This document shows, piece by piece, positions 1-11,624 of a stretch of 64,000 nucleotides of DNA. Position 1 is the first letter of the stretch. The number at the start of each line of letters is the position of its first letter. The stretch covers positions 15,311,001-15,375,000 of the forward strand of contig NC_085118.1 in the NCBI RefSeq assembly GCF_030269925.1. Direction: 5' to 3'. Position numbers and translations under genes: made by a program. This stretch comes from Bombyx mori (Eukaryota > Arthropoda > Insecta > Lepidoptera > Bombycidae). The notes beneath the pieces are model-generated. The model was not told where the DNA came from. It saw only the letters and a program-made list of their open reading frames with translations, and ran no database searches.

Positions 1-1
1 A

Positions 2-151
2 TTAATGCAAAAGCTATCTGACTTGTACTCTAGAAATTACAAGTTTGATTTTGTGGAGAGTGCTAATTTAAACTTCTATTTGCCTCTCAAAATGAAAGTC
101 ATCATTGAACATTTGAAATATGGGAGTGCTTTTAACTTCACTTTCACAGTT
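2..151 (+). CDS. 3'-terminal coding exon of an unidentified gene (partial)
   Basis: The frame starting at base 2 is open to a TAA at 149-151 and encodes about 49 residues ending in FNFTFTV. The composition (LSDLYSRNYKFDF, then LPLKMKVIIEHLKYG) is that of a folded protein rather than chance translation of AT-rich DNA. It would be the last coding piece of a + strand gene whose body lies left of the window. I do not recognise the family. An AATAAA-type signal in the following AT-rich sequence (about 865) could end its transcript. It could also be a chance open frame. Confidence 0.4.
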
Positions 152-1133
152 TAATTATCTGTATTTTCTACCATGCGTTCCATAAGTGGTTTGAGAATTA
201 AACTGATAGTGTTTTTGCTATTGCAATTTAAATATGTAGCATTTACTTTAGCTACATTCTTATGAAATGTAATTTTGGAGCACATTACAAATTGTAACTT
301 ACCTTTAATAATTAGTACCAAGTCGGCAATTGAAGTCTAAAATTAAACAGGTTCTGACACTAAGTTTCGGTCTTTACAATCTCACGTTCAAATAATGTAT
401 TCCTTGCTCGAAATATAAAAACTCGTTTCGCCCTTCTTACGAACTCAACATTACTGAACTCACATTTCACAATCACGATATATATGTCCAAAGATATGAT
501 TCGATACATATGACAAACCGAGACCCTAGATAACGACCTATTGGTAGATAAATATATTTTTTGTGGTTAATTCCCTTATCTCTAACTGATAAGAATTAAA
601 TATAAAACTTTACTGTTGACAATTGACATTGGACACATATTATTATGTATATCGACAATTATGTACGGATATAGCTTTTGACACAAGTTGACACAGCAGG
701 ATTGATTCAATAACCACAATTGAGAGAAGGATTAATTAGGTACCTGTATATTAATCAAGAAAATATATAGGCAATAAACTCTTAAATTCTCAGACCACTA
801 TGTACATAACATTTATTTTTACGGTGTATTTGTGGTGTTTGTACTGTAATATTCAATAGTTGCGAAAATAAATAAATTTAAATGTACTGGGATTTTCAAT
901 AATTATTAATCGGAAACAAATCACACACGGCCCACTGGACCAATTTATTTAATTGCTGCTGTGCTGTATGTACTCCGACAATATTTCTTGTCAATATATC
1001 TTTTTCTTGTAAATTATACTGAACTTTCAATAAGTCACTTCGAACGACACGACATTGTGACCTCCACCACACACCTTGAGACGTGAGGTCGAAGTTTACG
1101 TTGTATTTTAAAACGACATCCTCAAACGTATTT
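152..1133. other. AT-rich stretch, no gene seen
   Basis: No coding frame with protein-like composition and no recognisable repeat. Probably the 3' untranslated region of the left-edge gene followed by intergenic DNA. Confidence 0.4.
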
Positions 1134-1485
1134 TGTTACGTTCTTACGGATCCATCAGATCCAATAACCTTTGCATTAGACGTCTGCAGCTCTAACACTA
1201 GGAGCAGGCTTAGGGACCCCGGTAACCGTACTCATAGAACTCGACGTGCAACCTAACCCATGCATCAACCGCTGAGTTTCTCGCCGGATTTTCGCGATTC
1301 CGCGATTCCGATTCGGCAGTAGATTCATTCGCGAAGCAGTTGCTCTGAGTTGTTAGGTCTCCTCGGAGGCGCTCGGGCAGTTGTTAGCAAATCTCACCCC
1401 TCCTGGCCGACCCTTTGCTCGCCCACCTGTCCTGGTGAAACTGGAAAGGCCTCAGGGCTACTAGTAATCCTTCAATCACAAAAAA
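1134..1485 (+). repeat. LINE-tail repeat, family T copy
   Basis: Shares with 16376-16664 the words TTACGGATCCATCAGA, GGGACCCCGGTAACCGTA, TTCGCGAAGCAGTTG and CTGGTGAAACTGGAAAGGCC. It ends in CTAGTAATCC and an A-rich tract, as the 3' tail of a non-LTR element would. The centre (TGAGTTTCTCGCCGGAT) is also shared with family R, so the two tails are related. Confidence 0.6.
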
Positions 1486-1889
1486 ACAATTTTGTTATTT
1501 GCTTTAAACGGGTTACTGGTTAAAATGGACAGGATGGTGGGTACATAAAGTACCAAGTGATACTAACTGATACAATACTAAGCGATAATATGAAATTTTA
1601 CCACAAGCATCGACCTTCCCCAGACTTCTTAGAACTTTCTTACTTTGTCTGAAAATCATCCCCCAAGTAAATAATTTAGGTAGCTTATAAATAAAAAAAA
1701 ACACCAAAGTAATTGTTAATCTCTGAACTATTTTTTATCCCGTTGATATTGGTCAAGATATTAGAGCGAAGTTAAAAAAATATTGGATTGTCATCAGACC
1801 TGCAAAATTTCGTATGCAAAAAAATTGCGTATGCAAAATTTCATGTTATTGGGTAGTCATATAGTCTGATGGGTACCTAACAGTAGTAT

Positions 1890-2120
1890 TACTAGTGATA
1901 GGACCTCTAGTGAGTCCTCTAGTGAGTACCGTGAAGCAGTAATGCATTTCGGTTTGAAGGGTGGGGCAGCCGTTGTAACTATACTGAGACCTTAGAACTT
2001 ATATTTCAAGGCGGGTGGCGCATTTACGTTGTAGATGTCTATGGGCACCGGTAACCACTTAACACCAGGTGAGCTGTAAGCTCGTTCACCTATCTAAGCA
2101 ATAAAAAAATAAAATAAAAA
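1890..2120 (+). repeat. Bm1 SINE, 5'-truncated
   Basis: Contains GAAGCAGTAATGC, GGGTGGGGCAGCCGTTGTAA, TTACGTTGTAGATGTCTATG and ends TCTAAGCAATAAAAAAATAA, the typical Bm1 3' body and A-rich tail. The tRNA-like head is absent. Confidence 0.85.
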
Positions 2121-2835
2121 AGGGCTTGAAATCGCTGAAAACGACGTTCAAAGATTCCGTTACACACAAACAAACCTATGTACACCAAGCTAATAAAATC
2201 GTGATAACAAAGACTTCACTTGCCATTTTAAAGTATACTTATGTAAATATTTGTGCGCGTTAATTAAATTCCGAAGTTATCATGTTTCGTGATGCAGATC
2301 TTTCGTGAAAACTCAGTTACCTAACAACCCAGATAACAACTTGGTAAATTGATCTCTGCTTTGGAGTGCTTGGATTTGAACGCTGACATCGTCGCATCTT
2401 TTGATGCGATATTATAATCTATGTGCATCCAAAGAATAAGGAAAAACGTTGCGTCTTATCTTTCAGAGCACGACAACATAAACTGTTATCGTGACCCAAA
2501 ACTAAAGGACAATGAACAAAAGTGATCTAAATGCTCACACCACTAACAAAACAACACAAATTGAATGGCGAGCTGTGTGCGTCAGTACTATTTAGCAAAA
2601 ATATTTTATATTACAATTTGATTCATCAAGAATTCATTTTTGGTTAAAGATAAAATCCGTTGATTATTTCTTTCTCTATAATAATATGTTCAATATAATT
2701 TTATGTTTTCAATATACTTTTATTAAGTTTTACCTTCAAATTGGATTTTCTTAACGGCCGAATCGAGCAACCGTCTATTTCAATCAACTCAATTCTCATT
2801 TCTCAAAAAAACTATTGTAATACCTACTCCTCCTT

Positions 2836-3010
2836 GTATTGCGTCGCTTTCCTCAACTGCATCATTCTCTCATGCACAATTTTCCACCATCTGCTGCGGT
2901 CCTTGGCTTCGTGGAGGGCATCGTGGAACTTGATGTTCAGTTCAGTTTACTTAAGAGACAAAATCGAATTCGGTCCGACCATCTCGTGGGACTGCGTCCT
3001 CGAGGACGTT
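2836..3010 (-). mobile_element. LINE ORF C-terminus remnant
   Basis: The minus strand reads a decayed frame with the pattern HDALHEAKDRSRWWKIVHE, typical of the C-terminal end of non-LTR retrotransposon ORF2 proteins (alternating A-x-D-R-x-x-W). The + strand frames here are shadows. A similar remnant lies at 6893-7025. Confidence 0.45.
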
Positions 3011-3019
3011 TGCCTTCTA

Positions 3020-3785
3020 GCTGGCTCGTCACCATTAATACCTACCTACTACTAATACCTACATACTAGTACCTCGTAACTTCTACCAAGGCACGACAAA
3101 ATTCCACTAAAAAGTTATAACGATTAAATGAAAAATAAATTTTCGAACGCTGCGCCCACATGCTGTTTAATGACAATTTGTGTCGGTGCGATACAAATCC
3201 ATAATTAGGCTTCCAGCAGTGGGTTTGGAAAACATAGGCAGAAACCGGTAATATTTACAGTTATTTATTTTATTATTAATTTACAATATTTTACTATTAT
3301 AAACAGCTTTGGTGGGGCGTCTAAAATAGCCTACCATGGAGGCGTAGTAGGTATTGTTTATTGAATAAAATAAAACGAGGAGCGCCGAAGATAGTTTAAT
3401 ATTAAAAAGATTTGGTGGTGCAATCAAATATCAGGCACTGCAAAAATGTTCATGGGCGCGTTCCACTAAGCGTTCACAACGATCACGCTCACGACCGCAA
3501 TTTTTCCCGTTCCACTTGTTTGTGAGCGTTATCAAATCAAATCAAAAAAATTTAATTTTTTAAACTTTTTTTTTTATTATTTATTTTTACAATGAGTTAC
3601 TGTCGTAAACTCAAGTGAAATGGATTATTAAAGAGCGTTTTGAGCGTGGAGGTAAATAATACAAACGGCGAGTTAATAAAAAGATTTAAGAGGTTAAGCT
3701 ATAATCTGTAATAAAAATTGATTTATATTGAAAAAAAATATAATTTAATTTTTTATATTTATTATTAGTGGTGTATTTAATTACA
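3020..3785. other. AT-rich spacer, no gene seen
   Basis: Homopolymer and AT-rich DNA without coding signal; it runs up to the TA target of the mariner element. Confidence 0.4.
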
Positions 3786-3787
3786 TA

Positions 3788-5086
3788 GTCTGGTCATAAA
3801 TACTGTTACAATTAAAAATAAACAATATATTACATTTGAATTTGGAATCTGTCATTTTTATATGATTGCTCATTGAGTTTTCTCATTTTGGCGCCAATAC
3901 ATTGTACAATATTTTGCGGTACTAAAATGGAGTGGGGTGATAAAGAGAACCGAATCGCTGTGATTGCATTACACAAAGTAGGTATGGAGCCAAATGCAAT
4001 TTTTAAAACTCTCCATACGCTTGATATTAGTAAAATGTTTGTGGAGCGGACTATTAATAGGTGCAATGACACCTCCTCTGTTTGTGACAGAAAAAGATCT
4101 GGCCGTCCACGTAGTGTTCGTACGAAAAAGGTGGTCAAAGCAGTAAGGGAAAGAATACGAAGAAATCCTGTCCGAAAGCAAAAGATTTTATCTCGGGAGA
4201 TGAAGATAGCACCTAGAACCATGTCGCGTATTTTAAAAGATGACTTAGGACTTGCAGCCTATAAGAGACGTACTGGTCATTTATTAACTGATAATTTAAA
4301 AGAGAATAGGGTGGTAAAATCGAAACAACGACTGAGGCGGTACGCAAAGGGAGGACAGGAAATTTTTGTTTACAGATGAGAATTTTTTTACAATTAAGCA
4401 ACATTTTAACAAACAAAATGACCGTATTTATGCTCAAAGCTCTAAGGAAGCTTCCCAATTAGTCGACAGAGTGCAACGTGGGCACTATCCGACTTCAGTG
4501 ATGGTTTGGTGGGGTATTAGCTATGAAGGAGTGACTGAGCAATACTTTTGTGAAAAAGTTATCAAAACATCGGCACAAGTGTATCATGATACCATTCTTG
4601 AGGAGGTAGTGAAGCCCCTTAACAACACCATGTTCAATAATCAAGAATGGTCCTTCCAGCAAGACTCGGCGTCAGGTCATAAAGCTCGGTCTACGCAGTC
4701 TTGTTTGGAAACGAATGTTTCGGACTTCATCAAAGCTGAAGACTGGCCGTCGTCTAGTCCCGATCTTAATCCGCTGGATTACGATTTATGGTCAGTTTTA
4801 GAGAGTATGGCTTGCTCTAAACGCCATGATAATTTAGAGTCCCTAAAACAATCCGTACGATTGGCAGTGAAAATTTTTCCCATGGAAAGAGTGCGTGCTT
4901 CTATTGTTAACTGGCCTCAACGTTTAAAGGACTGTATTGCAGCCAATGGAGACCACTTCGAATAAGCTTTTTATACTTTAAATTGTTTTATATTTATCTA
5001 TTAAATTAACACACTGTAAAAGTAATAAATGTTATTTGCCATAGAATTTTTTTTGTTTTCCTTTGTAACAGTATTTATGGCCAGAC
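3788..5086 (+). mobile_element. mariner-type (DD37D, maT/mori-like) transposon
   Basis: Inverted ends of 24 bases at 3788-3811 and 5063-5086 match at all but one position, and both are flanked by TA (3786-3787 and 5087-5088), the mariner target duplication. The interior encodes a transposase on the + strand in two frames: 3897-4379 (helix-turn-helix part, SGRPRSVRTKK) and 4366-4965 (catalytic part). Catalytic residues visible are D in FTDENFF, D in FQQDSASGHK and D in NPLDYDLW; 37 residues separate the last two, giving DD37D. One frameshift near 4355-4370 separates the halves, so this copy cannot make a full transposase. It is complete in length, so it is a fairly young inactivated copy. Confidence 0.9.
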
Positions 5087-5095
5087 TAAGTAATT

Positions 5096-5195
5096 GGAAA
5101 AATTTGTACCTGCCGACGGGATTCGAGCACCGATGCACAGCTAATACATACGAAATAATACGAATGCACCGGACATCTTATCCTTTAGGCCACGA
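5096..5195 (-). repeat. Bm1-type tRNA-like head, alone
   Basis: Reverse complement reads CGTGGCCTAAAGGATAAGA then GGTGCATTCGTAT and GCTCGAATCCC, i.e. the A-box and B-box region of the Bm1 tRNA-derived head without the Bm1 body. It directly follows the right end of the mariner element. Confidence 0.6.
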
Positions 5196-5583
5196 GAGAG
5201 AGAGAGGAGCGAGTGTTGAGATAACGGCTGATAGAAGAGAATGAAATAGAAAAATTCACTATGCTGACCCCTCTTAGTGGGATAAGGCGGAGACAAAGAA
5301 GAAGATTTCGCTCCATATTATTTTTCATAAAAAAATATTACACAAAAGATTAGGCTGTATGGTACTATACTTTTGCCTTTCTAGTTGGATAAATAGAACA
5401 AAAATTGACAGACTGTAAATACAAACAATAAACAAAAACACAACTTAAAATTTCAAATATTTAGGTATCAAAACAAAAGTTGTGTTTTGAGTGTTAGAAT
5501 TGATGTTAAATTTGTTGTACAACGTCCTTTTTTTTTAAATATATATTGAACGCAATACAAAGCCAAATGCAGACAAAACGGAA

Positions 5584-7290
5584 ATGTCTTCCGTGACTTA
5601 TACAGATTTCATAGAAGCAGCGAAAAATTTTATTGAAATCTCAAATAGATGTTGTGATGGTTGGAAATTTATTGAACACGATAAAGATAAATGCTATTTA
5701 CGTAAAGAAACATTTTTGAATTATAAAAACGGTGATTATGAACGTTTATTGAAAGCTGATTATGTAATATTTTACAAGGAGAGTTATTGTGTTCCATCCT
5801 TTAGTTTTAATGTTTGGAACTCGGCTGGCATGTTGTTGTCATTGGATGATATAAGGACGATGTCTTTGATAAGGTGAATTATTGAATTTAATAGTATAAA
5901 ATAATTAGAACATTTTAACCATTACAATTAAGATCACTTTTATTCATCAGTTTAGAAAGTATGTTATTGCAATTTGATATCAACTTTTTGCTATATGGCA
6001 TTCTACCCAGTAATAAGTGAATACGAGAATTCATTGACATTGTAATGTAGACTTTTGGACAATTATTGGTAAATCAGAAAAACGAATTATTGACTTTGTA
6101 TTCCATTGGCAGTCACAAAACTCTTCTGAACGACATCTTAGATAAATAACAGGTTAAGTATTAACCTTTATTTAATACAGGTTTTGAACCGTATAATTTA
6201 AGGGAAACGATTATATTCAAATCAATCTGTATTGACATATCTATAACTTTTTTTTGTCCAAATGCACAGATTGCCACCTTTGATAATAGACGACTCATTT
6301 ATACTAAACACAGAATAAGAACAAAAAACAGCAAAAAAGCTTTAATTTACTTTAGACACTTAGATTGTATTTTGAAGAATCTGGACATTGGTATCTTGGG
6401 TTCTGAAATAACAAAAAATGACCTGGATACTTAAAATTTTATCAAAAATAGAACTTGTGCTAAAAATGTGGCAACCGAGGGAAAACGTGGATGTTATAAC
6501 AGATGTATTTATTCATTAAGTTAATCTGAATCTATAAAAAAATCTGGAGCGAATTAATTAAATCTAATTTTATTAAAATCAATTTACTCTGCTGTCTCAA
6601 GATATAACAGCTATGGAATGAACTTCCCTACATAGTATTTCCTGAGTACTAACATGTCCTCCTTTTAGAAGTTGCAGAACAGATTTAGCAGCAGATACCG
6701 ATGTAACTGCTCTACCAAGAACATTCATTTCATTCATTTTCAAATATTTTGTAAAACATATTGTACAATATGGGTTTTCTACTATAGAAAACACTATGAG
6801 GAAGATCTTCCATCAGGCAGCTCTTATTGCATCATAGTCTTATTTAGTAATAAACCTCTATCTTTCTCTTCAATCGGTCCCTCATTGCTAAGGATCGTGA
6901 CTGTATTTGATTCCGTCAACTAGCTGTCTCCATCGATCCCGCTCTATAGCTTGGTGGAGTGCATCACTGACAGGGGTTTTTAGTTCCTCCGCTATGTGGT
7001 TCGACCATCGCTTGGGACTATGTCTTATTAAAAATCTCTATATTATTAAGCTACATTTGAATCCACAGTTTCCTTGTTTTTATTACAGCATAAACAAAAA
7101 AGACTTTTACTCAGTGGTCACACAACAAGAGCATCCAATATTCCAAAGACCGTACTTCATCATTCATCCGTGTCACACCGAATCAGTACTGGCTGCTTTT
7201 AAAGACAAATCAAAAAATATAATTGTGACATTTCTAGGCTTGGTTTGTCCTTTGCTTAATATTAATTTACCTCTTGAATATGGAATGTGA
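5584..7290 (+). CDS. Atg10: Autophagy protein Atg10 (E2-like Atg12-conjugating enzyme)
   Basis: Two exons: 5584-5873 and 7089-7290, joined in phase 2 (AG at the donor plus C at the acceptor; donor GTGAAT, acceptor TTTTTATTACAG). The protein is about 163 residues, close to other insect Atg10 proteins. Exon 1 carries SYCVPSFSFNVW, the family's central strand. Exon 2 carries VTQQEHPIFQRPYF and IIHPCHT; the cysteine at 7171-7173 (about residue 125) aligns with the catalytic Cys that forms the thioester with Atg12. Known role: cytosolic enzyme passing Atg12 from Atg7 to Atg5, needed for phagophore growth. The start is the first ATG (ATGTCTTCC) of the open frame. The TGA ends after LPLEYGM. All key residues are present and the gene looks intact. 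Confidence 0.88.
6604..6685 (+). repeat. Decayed BMC1-like LINE fragment in Atg10 intron
   Basis: CTATGGAATGAACTTCCCTA and TTTCCTGAG...CATGTCCTCC match, with substitutions, the end of the BMC1-like reading frame at 47494-47550. Only about 80 bases can be traced. Confidence 0.5.
6893..7025 (-). mobile_element. LINE ORF C-terminus remnant in Atg10 intron
   Basis: Minus strand reads KRWSNHIAEELKTPVSDALH then QAIERDRWRQLVDGI, the usual C-terminal pattern of non-LTR retrotransposon proteins. It stops about 60 bases before the second Atg10 exon. Confidence 0.55.
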
Positions 7291-7540
7291 AAACTCGATA
7301 CAATGAAATAATAGTGCAGTTTCGTTATATTTAAAAAAAAATTACTACTTGTACATACATAGTTATTCAAATGTTAAAAAACATGGTTGAAAAGTATACA
7401 TTTTGAACATTTTTTCATGTTACATAATGTGTTAACATTTTATGCATTATTAACTAGTTTTACCAACCATACTTTTAAAATCAGTGGTTAAACTGTTTTA
7501 TTTTACTTGCTACTGTTCATCAAATATCACATGGAGGGAA

Positions 7541-8249
7541 GAAAGGCTATTCGGTTTAACGAACATTTCGCTTAATATGCTACATTTATCTTTGTAATTA
7601 CAGGTTTGTTTTATTTCGTACTAGCAGGCCCAGCCACATGTTGCTGTGGCTAAGGTTTTTGTTTCTAAAGAACACGTGGCCGGCTATGCTAATACCAAAA
7701 ATTATTAAAGTAAGAACAATTGGATTTCACTGTATTACGTTTATTAAGAAATAAATTTCACTTAAACTTTAGCCTAAGCAACTCGTGGAGTATAAGCCAT
7801 TAAATTGTAGCTTATGTGAAACGTTGGTTACGCTGGTGTTTTGAACACAGCGCCATCTATGAGATATTAATGTCAGACAGTATTACAGTTGTTTGTAAAA
7901 ACACTAAAAATCGGTTTAAGGCGCCATCTGCTTTAGACTTATGAAACTTACAATTAATAATAATAAGTAATTAATAAACATTGCGACCATTAATCGAAAT
8001 AAAAACCGTCCTATGGCCTAAGTTGGAACAAAACACATTTTAAAAAAATAATCGGTTCAGTAGTTTAGGTGTCCATAGTGGACAAACAACGTGACACGTA
8101 ATTTATATATATTAAAATTAGTATCAACAATTCCATGTTTTTAATTGAAATTCAATTAAATTTTATAGTTGAAGAAGTTTTTTTCCAAATTCTAAATGGC
8201 TCTCCTGTGAAGTTGCAAAAATGTTGCTTATGCAAAAACAGCCTTTCAC
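7541..8249. mobile_element. TIR element with a retroposon-like insert, copy 1
   Basis: Left end GAAAGGCTATTCGGTTTAAC and right end AACAGCCTTTCAC are imperfectly inverted. The arms (ACATTTATCTTTG on the left, ATGGCTCTCCTG...AAGTTGCAAAAAT on the right) recur at 35958-36413. Between the arms, from TACTAGCAGGCCCAGCC to about 8118, is a different RTE-like or SINE-like segment. Confidence 0.55.
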
Positions 8250-8429
8250 CCCTCAACATAACACTGTTTGTTTCTTATCCAATTTAGAAATATATTTCCG
8301 ATCTTCCAATAGCTTAAAAGAATGATGACGCTGTATCACAGACTACTGCGATTGTTGCCTAATGCTAAGCACTGTAATATTAAATAATGTAAATTTTAAA
8401 ACATAAAAATCAAAATAAAAAAACAAAAT

Positions 8430-8795
8430 GTGTGCAATTCACACGTGGTAGAAGTGAAACCTTCCAAAATTAAAATACAATTATCCTAAACGTCTTAAGT
8501 ATATGTAAAATTTTGTCATTAGTAAATAATTGTAAGGTAGCGCCCTCTGTGAATCGATATTTTAATTTCACGTATAATCCTAAATTAAAATTCACTAGAA
8601 GAGCTTTCATACACACGTTAGTATTAAAAAATCTCACAGATGGCGCTGTATTAAATAGTATGTATATTTCTGTCTCATTCTTTGCTGGCTTCATCCTACA
8701 CATTTTTGTATTTGTGTCTCTTACCTGTCGTTTTTTCCGTTGCATCCGGTTTGAAATCACAACGATTCTAAAGAAGTTTTCACTTCAAAACTTCA
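8430..8795. repeat. Dispersed MITE-like repeat, copy 1
   Basis: Begins GTGTGCAATTCACACGTGG...AGAAGTGAAACCTT and ends GAAATCACAACGATTCTAAA followed by GAAGTTTTCACTTC. The same two ends occur at 23321-23615. The end words GAAGTGAAA and TTTCACTTC are inverted relative to each other. Confidence 0.5.
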
Positions 8796-9241
8796 TTTGC
8801 GGCTTAATCTCGCGTTTTATATTATTATTTCCGAAATTTCGAATACTTTACAGTTATCGTGGTCACGAATGACCTAGTCTAGCAAAACTTAAAAAAAAAA
8901 ATGTTTTAGACTTTAAATAGCATAGTACTCAAATGTCGACGTGTAACTCCTTAGTCGTTCTTAGAAGTAGTTTTAATTATGTTTACGACTTGTTAAACCC
9001 GAAGGAAATACTAAATAAAAATCAGTTTAAATGTGTACATTTTATTTTTTACATATTGCGAACAAAATTTATTTGGTTTTAAGTTCCTTGTACCCTCGTA
9101 CCTTGTACAATATTTTTTAAATAAAAGGCGTGCTTATGTAACCTTCAATAAATTATTAACAGACCATCTGTTTCTTTTATTAAATTCACAAAGTTACATA
9201 CCAATCTTTAAACATTCATCGCCAAACTTAGGAGTATAGTA

Positions 9242-10471
9242 ACCGGCAAACATCTTGAGCAAATGACCTTGACTGCGCAGAACCGAATTTTAGATCTCTT
9301 TGGTGGTGAGGGTGAGGCGCGACGGCAGGGGAAATCGTATCGAGCGCTTTATTGGTAGATCAGTCGAACCTTGCGTCCCGCACCGCGCCCTCATTCCGCT
9401 TGCTCCCAAAAGTACGCTTGCGTACAGTGGAAAGTTATTATATTATTAAAGTCTATCGTTATTAATCGTTAAGTTATTTGTTATAATTACTTGTGGACTT
9501 TGTTGCCATTGCTATTTGTTGAGTGTTTGTTGATTTTTTATAAAACATACACTATGCCGCGACAAACCGGTGTAGTATTCAAAAGAAAGGGTAGAAAAAT
9601 TGTGTACGACGTATATTGCTTCATTATAAAACAGGGGAAGAATGATATGGAAAAATTAAAACAGACTTCGGAAGTAACAAAACCATCAGTGAGGATCGTT
9701 AGGTGCATTATTAAGGAAGCTAAAGGCTCTGGCTTGCTCGCTGTGTTGCGGACTCCGGGTAAGAAAAGATCAGGGAAGAAGAAAGTTACGGGAATGGATA
9801 GTTTCGTTCAATCTGTAATAAAAAGATGTAATCATAATAACTACATAACAAGCAGCGAAACTCCGTACCGTAGAAAGGCTTCGAAAATTTTAAAGAAGAT
9901 ATAAATTTTAATGGCTCGGAATGAAGCTTACGACGTATTATGAAAGAGCTAGGCTTTAGATGGAAAAAAAGAACAGAAAATAATCGGAAGCTGGTAATTG
10001 AAAAAAGTAACATTCGATTACTACGAATCGAATATCTTCAAAAAATAATTAATTATAGACAAAAAAGAAGACCGAATCGACCGAGTTGTAAACTACACCG
10101 ATGAGCCCTATGTCGACTAATCACGATGATAGCGACTCGGGTGATGAAAACAGTGATGATGATGATGGTCAAGATCATGATAACGAAAAAAAATAATACA
10201 AATACCAGCTTCGCTTCAACTGAACCAAGACCTGGCTCTAGTTTTGACTTAATAGAAGGAATATCTATGTATTTTACCCCAAGATTAAATTATTACAATT
10301 ATTAACCTACATTTTTTGTTGATGTTCTAATAAATATATAAAAAAATACATATGTTGATTTTAATAATTTAATTGCATTATGACGCAGAGTAAATAATGT
10401 TTTTGCACGTGAGTGTACCATGCGCAAACTTACCCCCACTACGTCAACAAATGCTCAAGAAGTTTGCCGGC
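9242..10471 (+). mobile_element. TA-flanked DNA transposon, internally deleted
   Basis: Ends ACCGGCAAAC (9242) and GTTTGCCGGC (to 10471) are inverted with one mismatch, the match continues over about 23 bases, and TA lies on both sides. On the + strand 9555-9904 encodes about 116 residues rich in Lys/Arg (MPRQTGVVFKRKGRKIVYDV), resembling the DNA-binding half of a Tc1/IS630-like transposase. A following frame reads RRIMKELGFRWKKRTENNRK, typical just before the first catalytic Asp. The catalytic core is missing: the sequence passes to an acidic tail (SDSGDENSDDDDGQDHDNEK) near 10113-10194. A non-autonomous derivative. Confidence 0.7.
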
Positions 10472-10504
10472 TATTATACATACTTATAAAAAAGAAATCT
10501 TGTA

Positions 10505-10775
10505 ACAGTCGTCGATACTCCGGTCATCGTTCTCGGCGAACCCGTTGCTTGCGACGAAGGGCTCGACGAGTAAATTAACTTTCAGACACAGCCCACTGAG
10601 TTTCTCGCCGGATCTTCTCAGTGGGTCGCGTTTCCGATCCGGTGGTAGATTTCTACGAAGCACTGCTCTTGCTAGGGCCAGTGTTAGCAACGTCCGTAGG
10701 TTAGAGCCCCGTGAGCTCACCTACTTCTTAGATTACGCTGGCATAGGTTTCCTGAGAAGACTGTTGAAAACCCTC
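10505..10775 (+). repeat. LINE-tail repeat, family R copy
   Basis: Carries the family words GTCGCTTGCGACGAAGGGCT-like, CCCACTGAGTTTCTCGCCGG, GGGTCGCGTTTCCGATCCGG and GAGCTCACCTAC. See 55960-56412 for the longest + copy. Confidence 0.8.
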
Positions 10776-11100
10776 CTAACAAATAAACGTATTTAACATG
10801 ACTAGAATGTTCCTACAATATTCAAATTCCAATTTGGAACGTTCTTATCAAAGCGGTATTATATCACAATCTATTTACTGGTATGCTTAATGCCCGTACG
10901 GGTAGCTTCGAAAATATTTTCTATTTTGCCGCAATCCGCAGTTATACATTCCTGTTTAAATGTTAGGTTAATAGTAATAATAATATTCTATAATTAATAA
11001 TATTTGAAATAAATATAGTTGAATAATAATAATTTAATTGCCCACGTCAAGAACAACAGATCTTAAAAAATAATCATGTATGGGTAAAGAGGTTGAGGCA

Positions 11101-11562
11101 GAGTGAGGCACACGTACCCGGTCGGCGGTGTATCGCGTTCCGACCCGGCAGGCTGGTTCTGGCCCAGCGGGGTATCCCGGAACACCAGCGGCACCGCCCG
11201 GGCGGCCTGGTAGGGCCGCCGTACCGCGGAGACCGACGTCGTTGGTCGTCGACTATCGCCTCGACGACCCGTCGGTCGGGCGTCCTCGGGGTGGCGCCGC
11301 GTGTCTGGTTGTAGTGTTGACCGCGGGAACCCCCCTACTCTGAACGGGTTCTGACCCCGGACGGAGATCGGACGTCGGGTGTAAGAGTGCAGGGGAGTCG
11401 TTTAGTGGGTGGGCCCTAAAATCCTTGGGCCCGCGATCTGCTCTCAACACCTGCAGATCGTTGAGTCTCACATACCCCGCGCGCCCCCTAGGCGCGGGGA
11501 CCTCGTAGGAGGTTCGGCCCCCGGCCCGAAAAAAAAAAAAAAAAAAAGAGTGAGGCACACGT
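11101..11562 (+). mobile_element. GC-rich 5'-truncated LINE with perfect target duplication
   Basis: A 432-base GC-rich segment, strikingly unlike its AT-rich surroundings, ends in about 19 A residues. It is bounded by the identical 15-base word GAGTGAGGCACACGT at 11101-11115 and 11548-11562. Poly(A) tail plus target-site duplication mark target-primed insertion of a non-LTR element, and the perfect duplication implies recent insertion. The GC-rich non-coding body suggests the 3' untranslated region of an R1-like element, but I cannot name the family. Confidence 0.8.
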
Positions 11563-11624
11563 GCCTAATAAAAATATATCCTTAATTAAATTAGTTCGAA
11601 AGTTCTGTATTCAAGTCATCCGCT

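Noticed and set aside
8513..8872. 119-codon + strand frame with hydrophobic stretches, resembling a membrane protein.
   Set aside because: It spans a dispersed MITE-like repeat also present at 23321-23615; the hydrophobicity reflects T-rich DNA.
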